Shown here in pieces: positions 43,999 through 56,800 of a stretch of DNA of 64,000 bases. A model generated the notes under the pieces. That model was not told the DNA's origin, made no database searches, and saw only the letters and a program-made list of their open reading frames with translations. The stretch's first letter is position 1; every line of letters begins with the position of its first letter. The position numbers and the translations under genes are program-made. The DNA is from Pleodorina starrii. Its lineage: Eukaryota > Chlorophyta > Chlorophyceae > Chlamydomonadales > Volvocaceae. The stretch is taken from assembly GCA_030267565.1 (NCBI GenBank), contig BRXU01000012.1, forward strand, positions 1,982,501 through 2,046,500. Reading direction: 5' to 3'.

Positions 43999-46900
43999 TC
44001 GGCGTCCAAACGGCGCCGCAGCCGCCGCCGCCAGCTGCTCCAGCCCCTCCTCAATCAGCGCCCCGCACTCGGCCCGCGCCGCCTCCGCCGCCTCGCGCCC
44101 CATAAAGGAGTACGGCAGCCGGTAGCACAGCCAGATGTACAAGTCGTACACGCGGTGCAGCTCCTCCAGGCGCTTGAGCTCCGCCTGCGGTTCAGTTGGT
44201 TGGTTGGTTGGTTGGTTGGTTGGTTGTCCTGCGCATCAGTCGGTTGGTGGTTACGGTGCCGTATGTGCCGTATGTGGGGTTGGGTGCAAGTCGACCGTGT
44301 TAAGCATTGGGAAGCGCTGCCTTGCCGAGGCTGCCCACCAACACACCCCAGGCTGCAGCGCTGCGGTTCAAGGTGTGTACGACACAGCCACGTCACCCCC
44401 ACCCACCCACCCACCCCGCACGCGCGTGGGACCATCTCCCCTCCCGCCGCACCTCGGACGCCGGCGGGCTGAGCGGCAGTGGCTGGCCCGCCCCGGTGAT
44501 GTCCCCCGGCCCCACCCGCCCCTCCGCGCAGTACCGCCGGGCGAAGCGGAGCAGCGCAGAGGCAACCGCCGGGTCGTCCATGTCGGCAGGGGCTGCCGTA
44601 CGGGTGCCGTACGAGTGCGGCGCCGTACATCACACATGCGGGGGATGGGGGGGCGACAGGGGCGGGGGGGGCAGGGCACGAGCGGATGGGGTTTTGACGT
44701 GGTCCCCACTCTGACACATTACCTCCGTCCTGCTCCCCCGCTCTCGAATCCCTCAGAGCCCCAATTGCGTATCCCTCACCCCATTTACCCGTAAAGTCCC
44801 CTTGCCCCTAGTGCTGAAGTCCATGTTTAAATTGCCCCCCCCCCCTCACTCTCACCCCCCCCCCTCACCCGTACTGAACAGCAGCATCTCCTCGGCGGAC
44901 AGCTCCCCACCCAGCTCCCGCAGCGCGCTGGCGATGCGGTACATGCCGTCGTAGTTGCCGTACACGTACGACGCGCCCAGCCGCGCTGCGGCGGCGAATG
45001 CGAGCAGGCTGGTGGCCAGAGGGCGGTCCGGATGGAGGGCCGCAAAGGCCGCCAGCTGCTCGGAACTGTGGGGTTGAGGTGGTGGGGGTGGGTGTCTGTG
45101 TCTTGTGTGTCTTGTGTGTGGTGTGCGGGGCAGCAGCGGTGCGCGGCGGGACCAGGGGACAGTAATAATGAGACCGGGAGGAGGCGGGTGGCGGTAGGGT
45201 GATAAACAAGTTACAAGTTCCCTTTTTAAGAGCGGAAGCGTCCATAAAAGCCAGGGCACGTGAGACTGTGAGACGGATTTCTGTGTCATGACTGCAATGG
45301 GTACGGGTGCTACAGTGGTGCTGGTTGTACGGCAACATCAGCTGCACCCCATTGCCCCCTCCCCCCCTACGTCACCTCCGTTACACCCCTCTACCCTAAC
45401 CCCCCCTCCCACGCACACCTGGGCAGCAGGCAGGCTGCTGTGATGGGCTCCGGCGGTTGCGCCAGCGCCCGATGTAGGGCGGGCAGGTCGCTGGGGCGGA
45501 GACAGGTGACGTAGCCGGCGGGGTGGGGCGAGGAGAAGCGGCCCGCGCGGCCCGCGATTTGCCGTACCTCGGAGGGCTGTGCTCGCAAGGAGGGAGTTGA
45601 GGGAGGGTGAGGGAGGGAGGGGGGGAGAGAGGGGACGTTAGACCCATGCGAAGGGAGGGGGCGGGGCGGGGTAGGGCCGCGCGAACAAGAGAGCCCTTGC
45701 GCCCCTCAAACGACCCCCCCCCCCCAGTTGGGATACAGACAGACAGACAGTGGTGTTGAGAATCGTGTTTGTGTGCAGCGCACGTGAGCCCGAGGGGGGA
45801 GGCAGGGAGGGAGGCAGGGAGGGAGGCAGGGAGGGAGGCAGGGAGGGAGGCAGGGAGGGAGGCAGGGAGGGAGGCAGGGAGGGAGGGGCCAACAGCGTGT
45901 GTGTGCGCCCCTGTTCAAGGCCCCCCAGCACCCCCTCCCCGTCCCCGCCCCGGCCCCGTGATTCCCGTCCGCTGACATTCGCACGCAGAACTGAGACCCG
46001 CCAAAAGTACACATCCACGCACTCGCGCACACAACGCAAATGTACATCCGTACCTGCAGTGGCCGTACAGATGCTCCGTCGTACTTGTGCAGGGAGGTAA
46101 ACACCACCCGGCGGATGTTGAGGTTGAGACCCATGCCGATGGCGTCACTGGCGCACAGCACGCGAGATCCAGGTGCGGATCCAATGCTGGATCCGGCAGA
46201 TCCAGTACTGGATCCGTCAGATCCAGCATTGGATCCACTAAAAAATTCGGTAGGCCCGGCAGATCCAGGTTCGGACTGCCGACCCGTCCGCGATTCCGAT
46301 GCATCTGTACGACACCCATCGGGTTGATGATCTGCATCTCTGTCCCGGTGGGGCTGAGGCGGGTGCGGCCGCCGGCCCCGCGGCCCCAGGGGCCCTTCGG
46401 TCGCCGCCACCTCCGAGCCGCCGCCGCTGCTGCTGCTGCCGTCGCCGCCAGCGGCACCCTCCACGTCACCGACACAGCCGCTACCGCCGCCGCCGCCGTT
46501 TGCGGCTTCCTGCCGCGCTTCACGGTGCCTCTCGGTTGGCCCCCCGGTTGCCGCGTTAAGGGGAGCCGACGTCGACGACTGCGGGGTCTCGTTGAACAGC
46601 GCCGCTTGCTGCCGCCGGGCCTCGGGAGGGAGGGAGCCGTACACCTGCGTGGGAGGCGGTCGTAGTGTGGTGTGTGCAGCACCCGCGGGTAAGAAGGGTG
46701 GGAGGGAAGGCGAGGGAGAGGGGGAGGGTTGAGCACTGGCACGTGGCATCTGCAGCGAAGCGCCCCTCGCCCCCCTTCAGCGCCCCATCAGAGGATTCCG
46801 GCAGCACAGGGCCGAACAGCGAGCAGGGGGGCCACTGCCGGGCCTGTTGGCTCTTGGCTGGCGACGCCGCGAGATGCTGACCGCCGTCGGCCCTCCTTCC

Positions 46901-49900
46901 CTCCCGCCCTGGGACACTCACAGCCTCACGCGCGCTCCCGCCCCATTCCTGCGGCCCTTGCAGCTAGCAGCACTCCCCCTCTGCCCCCCCCCCCCCATAC
47001 ACACGCGCGCGGGCCCCGACTCGCTCTCCTTTCCGTCCTGGCGCCTGCGGTCCTGTCCTCACCACCACTCGCACCCCTCTCCCCCCCCCTTCTCCCTCCC
47101 TCCCTTTCCCCCGGAAGAGAGGCACCCCACGGCGCACCTCCTCCCAGGTCCCGGCTACAGCTGCCCCCTGCCTACAGGCTAGGGGCCCCAGCAGCAAAGC
47201 CATCGCGCACCTCCCCCCAAACACACCTGCCTCCACCCCACACCCCCAACCCACCAGGCACGCCTCCCTGCCGCTCCTGCGCACCACCTCCCTCCTCAGC
47301 CCGTGCAGCGCCCTCCGCGAGAAGGCCACCAGACAGTCCCCCCCCGCGGAGGCCGCCACACTGCCCAGAGCCTCCGACTGCACCACCAGCGGAGACAGCC
47401 GCCGGTAGCGGCGCACCTGTGGGGGGGGGGGCGGCGGTGATGGGCAGGCGGTGATGGTGGCGGCGGTTAGGCGGTGACGGCGGTGAAGGCAGTGACGGCG
47501 GTGTGGCGCGTTGCGTTACCCAGGAGCTGAGAGGGTGCGTAGAGAGTGGGCAGTGTTAGCCCCAGAGCTGCCCCAGCCCCAGCCCCAGGACCTCCCTTCG
47601 TCCCTCCGTTCCTGCCCCCCCCCGCCCCCCCCTGGGCTCCGGCCTATACGTGGATACCCCCCCCCACATACACACCCCTCACCTCCAGCTCGTCCCCGCA
47701 CTCCTCCACCAGCACCCGCAGCAGCGGCAGCACCGCCGGGTCCCCCGCCACATGTACCTCCACCGCCGCCAGTCCCAGCAGCGCCCGCGTCCAGGCCCAA
47801 CCGCGCAGCCTGTCACCCAGCATCTGGATCTCGTCGAGAACCGCCACGGCAAGCGGCGCTCCGAAACCGCCTCCACCGCCACCGGCGCCACTGGCGCCGG
47901 GGCCGACCGACCCACGGGTCGTCGTCGTGGTCGAAGTCGTCATGATGGTTGTCACGTCAGCCATTTCGATGGTGCAGGCGGTGTGGCGAGCGCGGGGGGC
48001 GGGGCCCTCGGCGGTGGCGGGTGTGTGTGTGTGTGTGGGTGATGTAGCGGTTGCGAGTCGTACCTCCTGTCCGGTGACCAGGTGGCAGGGGAGGCCCTCC
48101 GCAGCCAACCGGTCCGCCACCTGATGAGGTGGGGTGGGTGGGGTGGGGTGAGGGGAGGCGGGGCGGCCACCCGTCGGTGGATGACATTGCGACTTGGTGG
48201 AGGTGGAGGTGGTGGTGGTGGTGGTGGTGAGGCGCTGTGCTGTGCTGTGCTGGGGTCCTCACTCCGCAGACCAACGGAGGGAGCCGCGTCCCTCCACCCC
48301 TAGCACGCATACTCCCTCTTCTAGCAGCACATACAGCAGCGCACGACACCACATCTCTCCCCCGCCCAAGATCATTTACCCACCAACACCCCTCTTGCCA
48401 CGGCCACAACCCCCGTGGTGGGTGCGGGGCAGCGGGCCACCCCACCTCACCGCACCCCACATGCGCTCACCGCACCCCCACCCCACCTCGCACGCCAGCA
48501 GTCGCAGCGGGCCGCAGTAGATGCCCGAGGGGGCGGCCTTGAGCGCCTGGAGCGCGGCGTGGGTCTTGCCTGCAGGGAAGGGGGGGCGGGGGGAAGCAGT
48601 AGCAGCAGCAGCAGCAGCATCGCTGATGAGGGGCGGGGATGGGGATGGAGAGGGGGTCGGATCAGGCAGGTCGTCACGGACCTCCGTTTCGGAATGAAGG
48701 GCCGAATGAAGGGCTTGAGGAGTGCGGGGCTCGGATCCGCGTATGGTGATGTGGCGTGATGTGATGTGACGTGGTTGCCGGCCCACACACCCTCTTCAAT
48801 CTCTTCCTTCCTTCATGTGACACAGCCCACAGCCCCCCCGAAAGCGCCCCGAGAGCTCTTGGCTGACAAACACCGCCACATACACACACACGTCTCCACA
48901 CACCCCAACAACCCCCCCGACCCCCCCACAATTCCCCGCCCACCCGAGTTGGTTGGTCCCAGGTGCGCCACCACCCGCCGCTTCATGCTGCGAGCCAGGG
49001 GGTACCAACTCGCCGGCCGAGTCAGGTCCGTCAGGGCGGCTGCCTCCGCCGCTGCCGCTGCCGCCGCCGCTGCCGCCGCCGCTGCCGCCGCCGCTGCCGC
49101 CGCCGCTGCCGCCGCCGCTGCCGCCGCCGCCGCTGCCGCTGCGGCGGCATCATCTGCTGCAGCGGCGCCAGATCTGGACCCGGATTCCGACCCAGAACTA
49201 TTGGATCCGGGGGCTCCGTCCACCCGATGCCGCCGCGGCGGTTCGCTTTCGGGGTCACCCGCCGGCGGCCGTGGCCCCGCCGGCCCTCCTCTGGCGCCCC
49301 CGCCCCCGCCCCCGCCCGGGCGTCTCCCGAGCTCCTCAGCCTCGTCCGCATCGGCCCTGGCCGCGGCGGAGCTCAACGACCGAAGGCCGCCGCCTGAATC
49401 GCTGCCGCGCCCGACTCTGGCGCCGCCGCCGCCGCCGCCGCCGCTGCGGAACAGATCACAACAGCTTTGAGCGCTCCAGCTCCCTCTGCCGCTGCTGTCG
49501 CCTCGCCAGCAACAATCCCAACCGCCACGGCAGCAGCGGCAGCAGCTGCTGCTGCTATACATGTGGATGCTACTGCTGCTGCTACTGCTGCAGCTGTTAC
49601 TGCATCTGCTACTGCTACTGCTGCCGCAGCCGCGGGTCCAGCTCCAGGAGGGGCTCGTCGGCTGTGTGGCAGAGAGGCACCGGCCAGCGGCGGCAGCGGC
49701 GCCTAAAAGGTGAAGGCAGGCGGCAGACGTTCGGGAAGACGGGATTGGATAAATCGATTTACAGTGGGCCCAGGGTATCCCCAGTCGGGAAGCTAGAGTG
49801 CGCTTCAGAAGGCGACGGCCGCTGGGACTGCGCCGTGCCGTACTATCGGCAGTCAGGGATATTTGCGCCGCTGTTGGAGCGTGCCCTCTTCCATGTGTCT

Positions 49901-49913
49901 TCATCCGCGCCAT
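43981..49913 (-). CDS. SUV3: SUV3-type ATP-dependent RNA helicase
   Basis: Ski2-like RNA/DNA helicase of mitochondrial (in plants also organellar) RNA turnover. Nine exons (49913-48944, 48569-48487, 48120-47683, 47416-47255, 46644-46054, 45576-45419, 45065-44869, 44592-44453, 44184-43981) give 980 aa in consistent phase. The helicase begins at about residue 293 (LTDLTRPASWYPLARSMKRR). Motif I GPTNSGKT is split by intron 1; then CGPLRLLACEVADRL, CTIEMADV, motif II DEIQ (VAVLDEIQMLGDRLRGWAWT), VYGSLPPEARRQQAALFNE, ASDAIGMGLNLNIRRVVF and QIAGRAGRFSS. The C-terminal SUV3 region ends YDLYIWLCYRLPYSF and HHHH. The roughly 290-residue N-terminus is Ser/Cys/Gly/Ala-rich with a 30-residue-plus Ala run; basic residues suggest a presequence, but an undetected intron there is possible. 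Confidence 0.93.
44195..44226. repeat. (TTGG)n microsatellite
   Basis: Eight near-perfect TTGG units in the last intron of SUV3, about ten bases from its 3' splice site. Confidence 0.85.
45797..45888. repeat. 12-bp minisatellite in a SUV3 intron
   Basis: Seven to eight copies of GGCAGGGAGGGA in intron 5 of SUV3; C-rich in the transcript. Confidence 0.85.
46170..46245. repeat. coding 24-bp imperfect repeat in SUV3 exon 5
   Basis: Repeats built on GGATCCAGTACTGGATCC-like palindromic units encode a Ser/Gly run (for example AGSDGSSTGSAGSSIGSAPG) within the low-complexity insertion of the helicase. Confidence 0.7.
47634..47666 (+). repeat. dispersed repeat family C, copy 3
   Basis: GGGCTCCGGCCTATACGTGG followed by ATACCCCC, in intron 3 of SUV3 and antisense to it. 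Confidence 0.65.
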
Positions 49914-50657
49914 GCAGCATGGAGCAACAGTGATTCTATTTTTATGCTTTTGAGGTGGCTGGCGGTATTATGTGGCAGCGTCGTTGCCTTACAGACGTCG
50001 TTTTGACCGTCCATGGACCGTGGACCGCCTTGCACGACTGAGGACGCCCCTGGTTCCGCACTGCGCATACAAGGGCGTCCCGACATCCAACATGGTTGTC
50101 CCGGAACAGCGCTTACTGTTGTGTGTGGCCTCGCCGACGCGTCGCCATCCATCCGTCGTCACCGCCAATATGTTATAAGCTTCAGTAGCATGTCGCGAAT
50201 TGTGCGCATTGATTGATGTCCATGGTGTGTTGATTAGGAATCTTACAAGGCCGTGCGATTGCGTTGCCGGGAACACTAGGCGCATTGTCTTGGTCGGTTC
50301 ACCAGGTTGCCACTATGACATGCTGGCCTCTCTGCAAACGATACTCAAGTTAACCTTAGTAGCAGTTGATCGCCAGTGTTGACACCTGGTGCTCTGCTCC
50401 ACGATTGAGTAATGCGACATGTCGGTTGACCGTTGTATCGACGAACCTGCACTAGGAACGCTTGCTTGCAAGTCACAGTTGTTATAATTAAACTTATCAG
50501 TCATACCTGTATAGATGGATTTGACATGTCACAACTCGGGGTGAATGCCCAAAGGAGTCCAAAATCCAAAGGGTGGCGACGCTTTCTCAACGCCAAGACG
50601 AGCGTTGCCTAATCCTTTATCATTTCAGTCAGGTTAGGCAAAAGGAGCTAAGTCGCC
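49914..50657. promoter_or_regulatory. divergent promoter region of SUV3 and the CSB-like gene
   Basis: 744 bases between opposite-facing start codons. AT-richer than both flanks. It holds both 5' UTRs; no conserved element was recognised and no internal gene is visible. Confidence 0.5.
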
Positions 50658-53600
50658 ATGGAGGAGGACTTTGGCCTTGCGGAACTGGGGGTCACTGCAC
50701 GCAACGCAGCCCTGGTGGAGGAGGAGCTGCTACAAGAGGCAAGGGTGATACCTACCTTCCCTTAATGAACTACAAGTCTTCCAAATTTCGTAGCCCCTCG
50801 TTGTATCGTCTCTGGTGTCCGCATGCTTCGCGAAGAGCCCGAGTTGTCCCTCGTGCCTCAAGCCGTTTCTCGACCCTCGCCCACTCTCTTCCGCAGTCGC
50901 TGGCGGTGACCGGCAATAAAAACGGTGACTGGTCAGGCGACGGCAGCGCGGGACCCGCCGGTGGCGTCGACGTCGACGTCGACGTGGGTGGCGGAGGCGG
51001 CGAAGCCGGCGCTGCCGCCGGCTCCGCCGCTGGCGGCAGCGACGCTAGCCGCCGTGCGCGGCGGCAGCTGGCCGCCAAGCTGTGCACGGTGCAACAGGAG
51101 ATAGCGGCCATGGAGGCGGCGCTGGAGGGGGCGGAGGCGCTCCCTCTGGGGGCCGAGGAGGCCGGGGGCGCGGCGGCGGGTGCCCACCACCAGCATCAGG
51201 TGGATCACCGAACCGAACCTAACCGAACCTAACCGAACCGTACCTAACCGACCTCAGCCTTATTATCCTCATCTAACTTCACATAATCGCTATTTGTGTC
51301 GCCGGAGGCTCGTGACTGTCGACCCGCCGGTTACGGCGTCGTGAAGAGCGCGCTGCAGGACTTACGGCGGGCACCCCACACCCACCTCCACCCCCATCCC
51401 CCCACCCCCGAACCCGCAGCCGCGGGGGTCTGAGGCGTCCCTTCAGGTGGCGGTGATCCGCGACCGACTGGCCGGGCTGCGGGCGGAGGGGGAGCGACTG
51501 CAGCAGCGACTCGACTACAGGGCTCAGGGCCAGCAGCAGCAGCAGCGGCAGCAGCAGAACCACCCCCAGCAGCACCAGCAGCAGCAGCGGGCCTCAGGTG
51601 GGGGCCAGGGGCACGCGGCGGCGGAGGGCGAGGCTGGGGCGGCTGCGGCGGCGGCTTCGCCCGCGCCCCAGCAATCGCGGCGGCCGCGCTTTGGCGCCCG
51701 GGCACTCGCGCGCGCCGGTGCGGGCGGTGGCGCCGGCAAGCAGGGGGAGCCGCCCGCCTCCCCTGTCGCGGCGGCAGCGGCAGTGGCGCCGCCACCACCC
51801 TCCGACGGGGCTGCGCAGGAGGGTGCTGGCGGCAGCAGCGGCGGCGGGATCCACCAACAGCAGCAGCAGCAGCGGCCGAGCAAGAAGGCCCGTACTACTA
51901 CCGCTGCCGCCGGTGGCAGTGGCGGCGGCGGCGACAGCCACGACGATGACGACGACGTTCTGGCAGATGGCCGCGGCGGCGGCGGCGCCGCCGCCGCCGC
52001 CGCCGGCGCCGGCGGTCGGATGGCCCTGGTGGAGACTGAGAAGGACCGCCTCATCCGCCGCGGCCTGCTCACCCCTTTTGACCGCCTGGAGGGGTTTGAA
52101 CGAAAGCTGCAGAACGCGCCCGCAGCCGCCGGCCCCGCCACCACTGGCGCCGCCGCCGGCGGGGGAGCCGCGCCTGGTGCGCCCCCTCCCCCTCCTCCTC
52201 CTCCGCAGCCCCACTACCAGGCGGCCGGTTTCGGCAGTCTGCGGCACCTGGGTCGAGCCGAGCTGGGTGCTGAGGAGGCGGCGGCGCTGACTCGTAGCGG
52301 TCGGAGGGTGGGGGAGGTGATTGCGGAGGCGGGCAGGGCGGCCCTGGAGGCCCGCAGCAGCAGGAGGGCAGCCAGGTTCCTGGAGCCGGACCAGCTGCCG
52401 CAGCAGGTGGGGGTCGAGGGGGACTTGGGGGGAAGCGGGGGGGGGGAAGTGGGGGAGGTGGGGCTGTGGGCCACGGGGGGGTGGAGTGAAGTGGCCTACT
52501 GTGGTGTGATGCGGAGAGGGGAGGGGAAGGGGAGGGGAAGGAAGTGGCGGTTGTGGCGGTGTGGATGGAACTGCGGAGGGGGTCTGGGACGGAGGAAGCT
52601 CCCACGGAGAGAGCTGCTGTGGCCCCGCATACATCCCGCATCGTCGCCACCTCACCCGCCCTGCATATCATCCGCATCCGCATCCTGCCCCCCCACCCCC
52701 CCTGTTTGCGGGCTCCGGCTTATACGTGGATACCCCCGCCCCCCCCACACCCACACACAGGAGCGCGACGTGCGGCGGGTGCCGCAGCACTTTTGGCGCC
52801 AGGCCGCGTCGGGCCGCAAGGCGGCAGGCGGCGGCAGCGGCCCCGGACTGCCGCTGCGACGGAAGAGGTCCGGACTGCCGCGGGCGGGTACGGCAGCGGA
52901 CCGGGCGACTGCCAGGGCGGCGGCGCGGCGGGCGGCGGCGGAGGCGCGTGCCATCGCAGCGGCGGCGGCTGGGGCGACGGCGGCGGGGGACGGCGCAGGC
53001 GGCGGGAGGCGGCGGCGGCGGCGGAGTGACGGGGAGGATGGAAGCGAGGAGGCGGGGGAGGCGGAGGAGGGGGACGCTCAGGAGCGGCGGAGAAGGCGGA
53101 GTGAGCGGCGGCGGCGGAAGCGGTCCCGCACCAGTACCGGCGGCGAGGGCGAGGGCGAGGGTGAGGCCGAGGGTGGCGGAAGGTGAGTCTCCCGGGGGGG
53201 GGGAACTGGTGCTGGGGCGGGAGGGAGGGAGGGAGGTTAGGGCGGGAGGGAGGGAGGGAGGTTAGGGCGGGAGGGAGGGAGGGAGGTTAGGGCGGGAGGG
53301 AGGGCGGGAGAGTGGGAGGGAGGGCGGGAGGCGAGGGAGGCGACATGCAAGTGCCACAGGCAGCGGAGCAGGCACGGGCACAGGCAGGGGCACAGGGTGA
53401 GAGGACGTCCCGTCCCGACCTCCATTCATTCATTCATCCATCCATCCGGTACGACCTGTGTGAAGACGGGCCGACGGGCCGTTGCTCCGCCCCATTCCCT
53501 CCGCTCCCTCTGCCGCCCTGCCGCCCTCCCTCCTTGCCGCCCTGCCCTGCCCCCCTGCCCTGCCCCGCCGCCCTGGCAGCGGCTCCCAGTCGTCCTCATC

Positions 53601-53854
53601 GGAAGGCGCGGAGGACGCGGAGGGCTCCGACTTCGCCGATGAGCTGTCCGCGGAGGAGGACGGCGGCGGCGGCAGCAGCGGCGGCAGTGAGTCGTACGGC
53701 GTCAGCGCCGACGACGCCGACGATGGCGACGACCTTGACGGTGCCGGCGCCCGGGAGAGTGCCGTGTACGACGACTCCCTGTACGACGACGCTGACGAGG
53801 ACTTTTACCAGGAACGTTTGCGGCGCAGCCGCGAGGCCGCCGCCGCCGCCGCTA

Positions 53855-53886
<32 letters not shown>

Positions 53887-56800
53887 CGGGGCCGCGGCAG
53901 CGGCGCCGGCTCGCCGCTGCCGCGGCGCCGGCGGCGCCGGCGGGGCAATGCTGATGACGACGGCGCCGCCGCTGCCGCCGCCGTTGAGGACGTGAAGGAA
54001 GAGGAGGGCGGCGCCGATGAAAGCAACGAGGCTGGGGAGGCTGGGGATCCCGAGGAGGAGGCGGAGGCGGAGGATGTGGTATTTGAGGGCGGCTTCCGGG
54101 TTCCGTCGCGTTTGTACGGCAGGCTGTTCGACTACCAGCGTACGGCAGTCAAGTGGCTGTGGGAGCTCCATACGCAGCAGGCGGGCGGCATCCTGGGGGA
54201 CGAGATGGGGCTGGGGAAGACGGTGCAGGTGGGTGAGGTCGGGGGGGGGGAGAGGGGGAGGTCGGGGGGGTTTCATTTGGGGGGGGGGGAAGGCGTGTGG
54301 GCGAGGGTGAGGGTGTGTGAGGTCGCAGCGCGGAGCATTGTCCGCGTGTGCGTGTATGTATGCGTGTGTGTGTATAACTGTGTATGCGTGTGTGTATACC
54401 CGCCCGTGCCCAGTGCCCTGTGCTGCTGTGCACGGACAGCAGAGCGCGGAGTTGCCCCTCACCAGTCTCTTAACACACTCTTTCAACCACACACGCCCTC
54501 ACCTTCCCTCCCTCCCTCCCACGCATGCACACCCCTCGCTCTATCTCTCGCGCACGTTCGTACCCACCCTCCCACCCTCCCTCCCTCTCTACGATTACAC
54601 ACACGCCACCCTCCCTCCCTCCCTCCCTGCCCTCCCTCCCTCCCTCCTTCCCCCCTGTCCCCCCCCCAGGTGATCGCCTACCTGGCCGGTCTGCACCACT
54701 CGGGCCTCTTCCGCCCCTCCCTCATCGTCTGCCCCGCCACCGTCATCCGCCAGTGGCTGAGGGAGCTCCGCAGCTGGTGGCCGCCCTTCCGGGTGCTGGT
54801 GCTGCACGACAGCGGACGCAGCCCGCCAACCGCACCAGGGACCAGACCGGACAAGTGGGTCGCCCGGGGGAGGGGGGGAGATGGGGGGAGACCGGGGGGA
54901 AACGGGGGGAGACGCGGGACCGGGGGGAAACGGGGAAACGGGGGAAATGGGGGACCGGGGGGCAACGCGGGAGATGAGTGTTGAGGCTCCGTCCGTCCGT
55001 CCATATGTCTGCTGCGGAAGTCAACTGGGGGCCTCAACTGGGGGGGGGGGCTGGCTTCCTCTTCCCCCCCCCCCACACACACACCCTCACACACTTCCCC
55101 CCTCCCCTCCCCTCCCCCCCCCTCAGGTCTTCGCTGTTGTCCCTGGCGGTGGGCAGTCCGGGTGGGCTGGTGCTGACCAGCTATGAGCAGCTGAGGCTGT
55201 GTAGGGAGGCACTGCTGAGGGTGAGAGGGAGGGGGGTTTGAAGAGTGAATTTGCAAGAATGAAACAAGAAGCCCTGCTGGAGAGGGGGGTAAAAAAGAAG
55301 AGACCGCAGCGAAGGGACGGAGCACGGCGTTAGCGAACGGACACGGAACCCAGGGGGGGGGTGGGAGTGTTGAGGGCGTGTGAGGGGGCCAATGGGGGCC
55401 AGTGGGGGGAGGGAGGGCGCCCGCGGAGTTGACACCGAGGGGAGTCCGGAAGGGAGGTGGTGTTGGGGCTGGGGTGGGGAGCGGTAAAGCGGTTGAGGCA
55501 CCGCACCCACTTCCTCTGCTGCTGATGCTGCTGGTGCGGGTGCTGGTGCTGTCTGTGGACCGGTGGCCACCCAAAGGGGAGGGGACATGGACCCGAGGGT
55601 GCGGGTGGGTGTGGGTGGTGTGGGCCGGTGATGCTCGGATGAGGGGTGTAAGTGAGGGGTGGGGTGGGGGGCGCCTGGTGCTATTGGGTTGTGTTGTTGT
55701 GCGGCCCCACATACACATACACACACGCCCCCTCCCCGACATACACAGAAACGCACACGGCCACCCACCCCCTCAGGTGCGGTGGGGTGTGGCGGTGCTG
55801 GACGAGGGGCACAAGATCCGCAATCCGGATGCGGAGGTGACGCTGGTGGCGCAGCTGGTGGGGGGGTGGGGGGGAGGAGGGGGGGCAGGAGGAGAGGAGG
55901 AGGAGGAGGAGCGGCGGGGAGGGTGGGAGGGTGGATGGGTTGGGGGGAAATGGGGCATAATGAAGGAGAGTCGCCGTGAAGCAACCTAGGGTGGGTGGGT
56001 GGGTGGGTTGGAGGGGGAACGATGTGGGTGCGGTGCGGTCGGGGGCATGTGTGGCGGAGGGGGCAGGCAGGCCGGCTGGCTGGAGGGTAGGGTAGGGGAG
56101 TGATGGGGGGAGGGGGTGAAGCGACGAGGCAAAGGCAGGGGTGCGTGCAGGGCAGCCGGCCTGGTCCCGAAAACCATGGGATCCGTCCCACGCCCCCACC
56201 CTGTCACCATTCTATCACCCCTCCCCCCCCCCCCCCAGGGCCCCTTGTGCGGCTCCGTCATCCCGGATTCTTTCTTGACTCCACACACACTTAACTTCCA
56301 TACCCACCCCGCCCTCTCCCCCTCTCCTCCCCTCCCCCCTCCCCCAGTGACTCGTCTTTACATAACGTCCGCAGTGACTCATTTTTTTATCTAAAGGAGC
56401 ATATCACTCCCTCCCCTCCTCCCTCCCCTCCCCATCCCCCCTCTCCCCCCTCAGCTCCCCACCGTCCACCGGCTCATCATGAGCGGCAGTCCCATTCAGA
56501 ACCGCCTGTCTGAGCTGTGGTCGCTGTTCGACTTCATATTCCCCGGCAAGCTGGGCACACTGCCCGTCTTCCAGGCGCAGTTCGCGGTGCCCATACAGGT
56601 GGGGTAACAGAAAACGGCCCGGGTCGAGGGAGTGCAACGCAGTTACCTGGGATATTACCTGAGGATTACCTGATATCTCCAGCAGAAAGAAAGCGAGCGC
56701 GCGGGGGTGGGGAGTGGGAGGTGGGGAGTGGGGAGTGGGAGGTGGGGAGTGGGGGGTGGGGGGTGGGGGGTGTAGTTGTGGAGTTGTGGGTGAGGGGGAG

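Noticed and set aside
45797..45888. CRISPR-like array
   Set aside because: The 12-bp GGCAGGGAGGGA units are directly adjacent with no spacers; it is a minisatellite in an intron of a eukaryotic gene.
48813..49933. Plus-strand Pro/Arg-rich frames opposite SUV3 exon 1
   Set aside because: Complement of the Ala/Gly/Ser codons of SUV3; the minus strand carries the conserved WYPLAR and GPTNSGKT strings.
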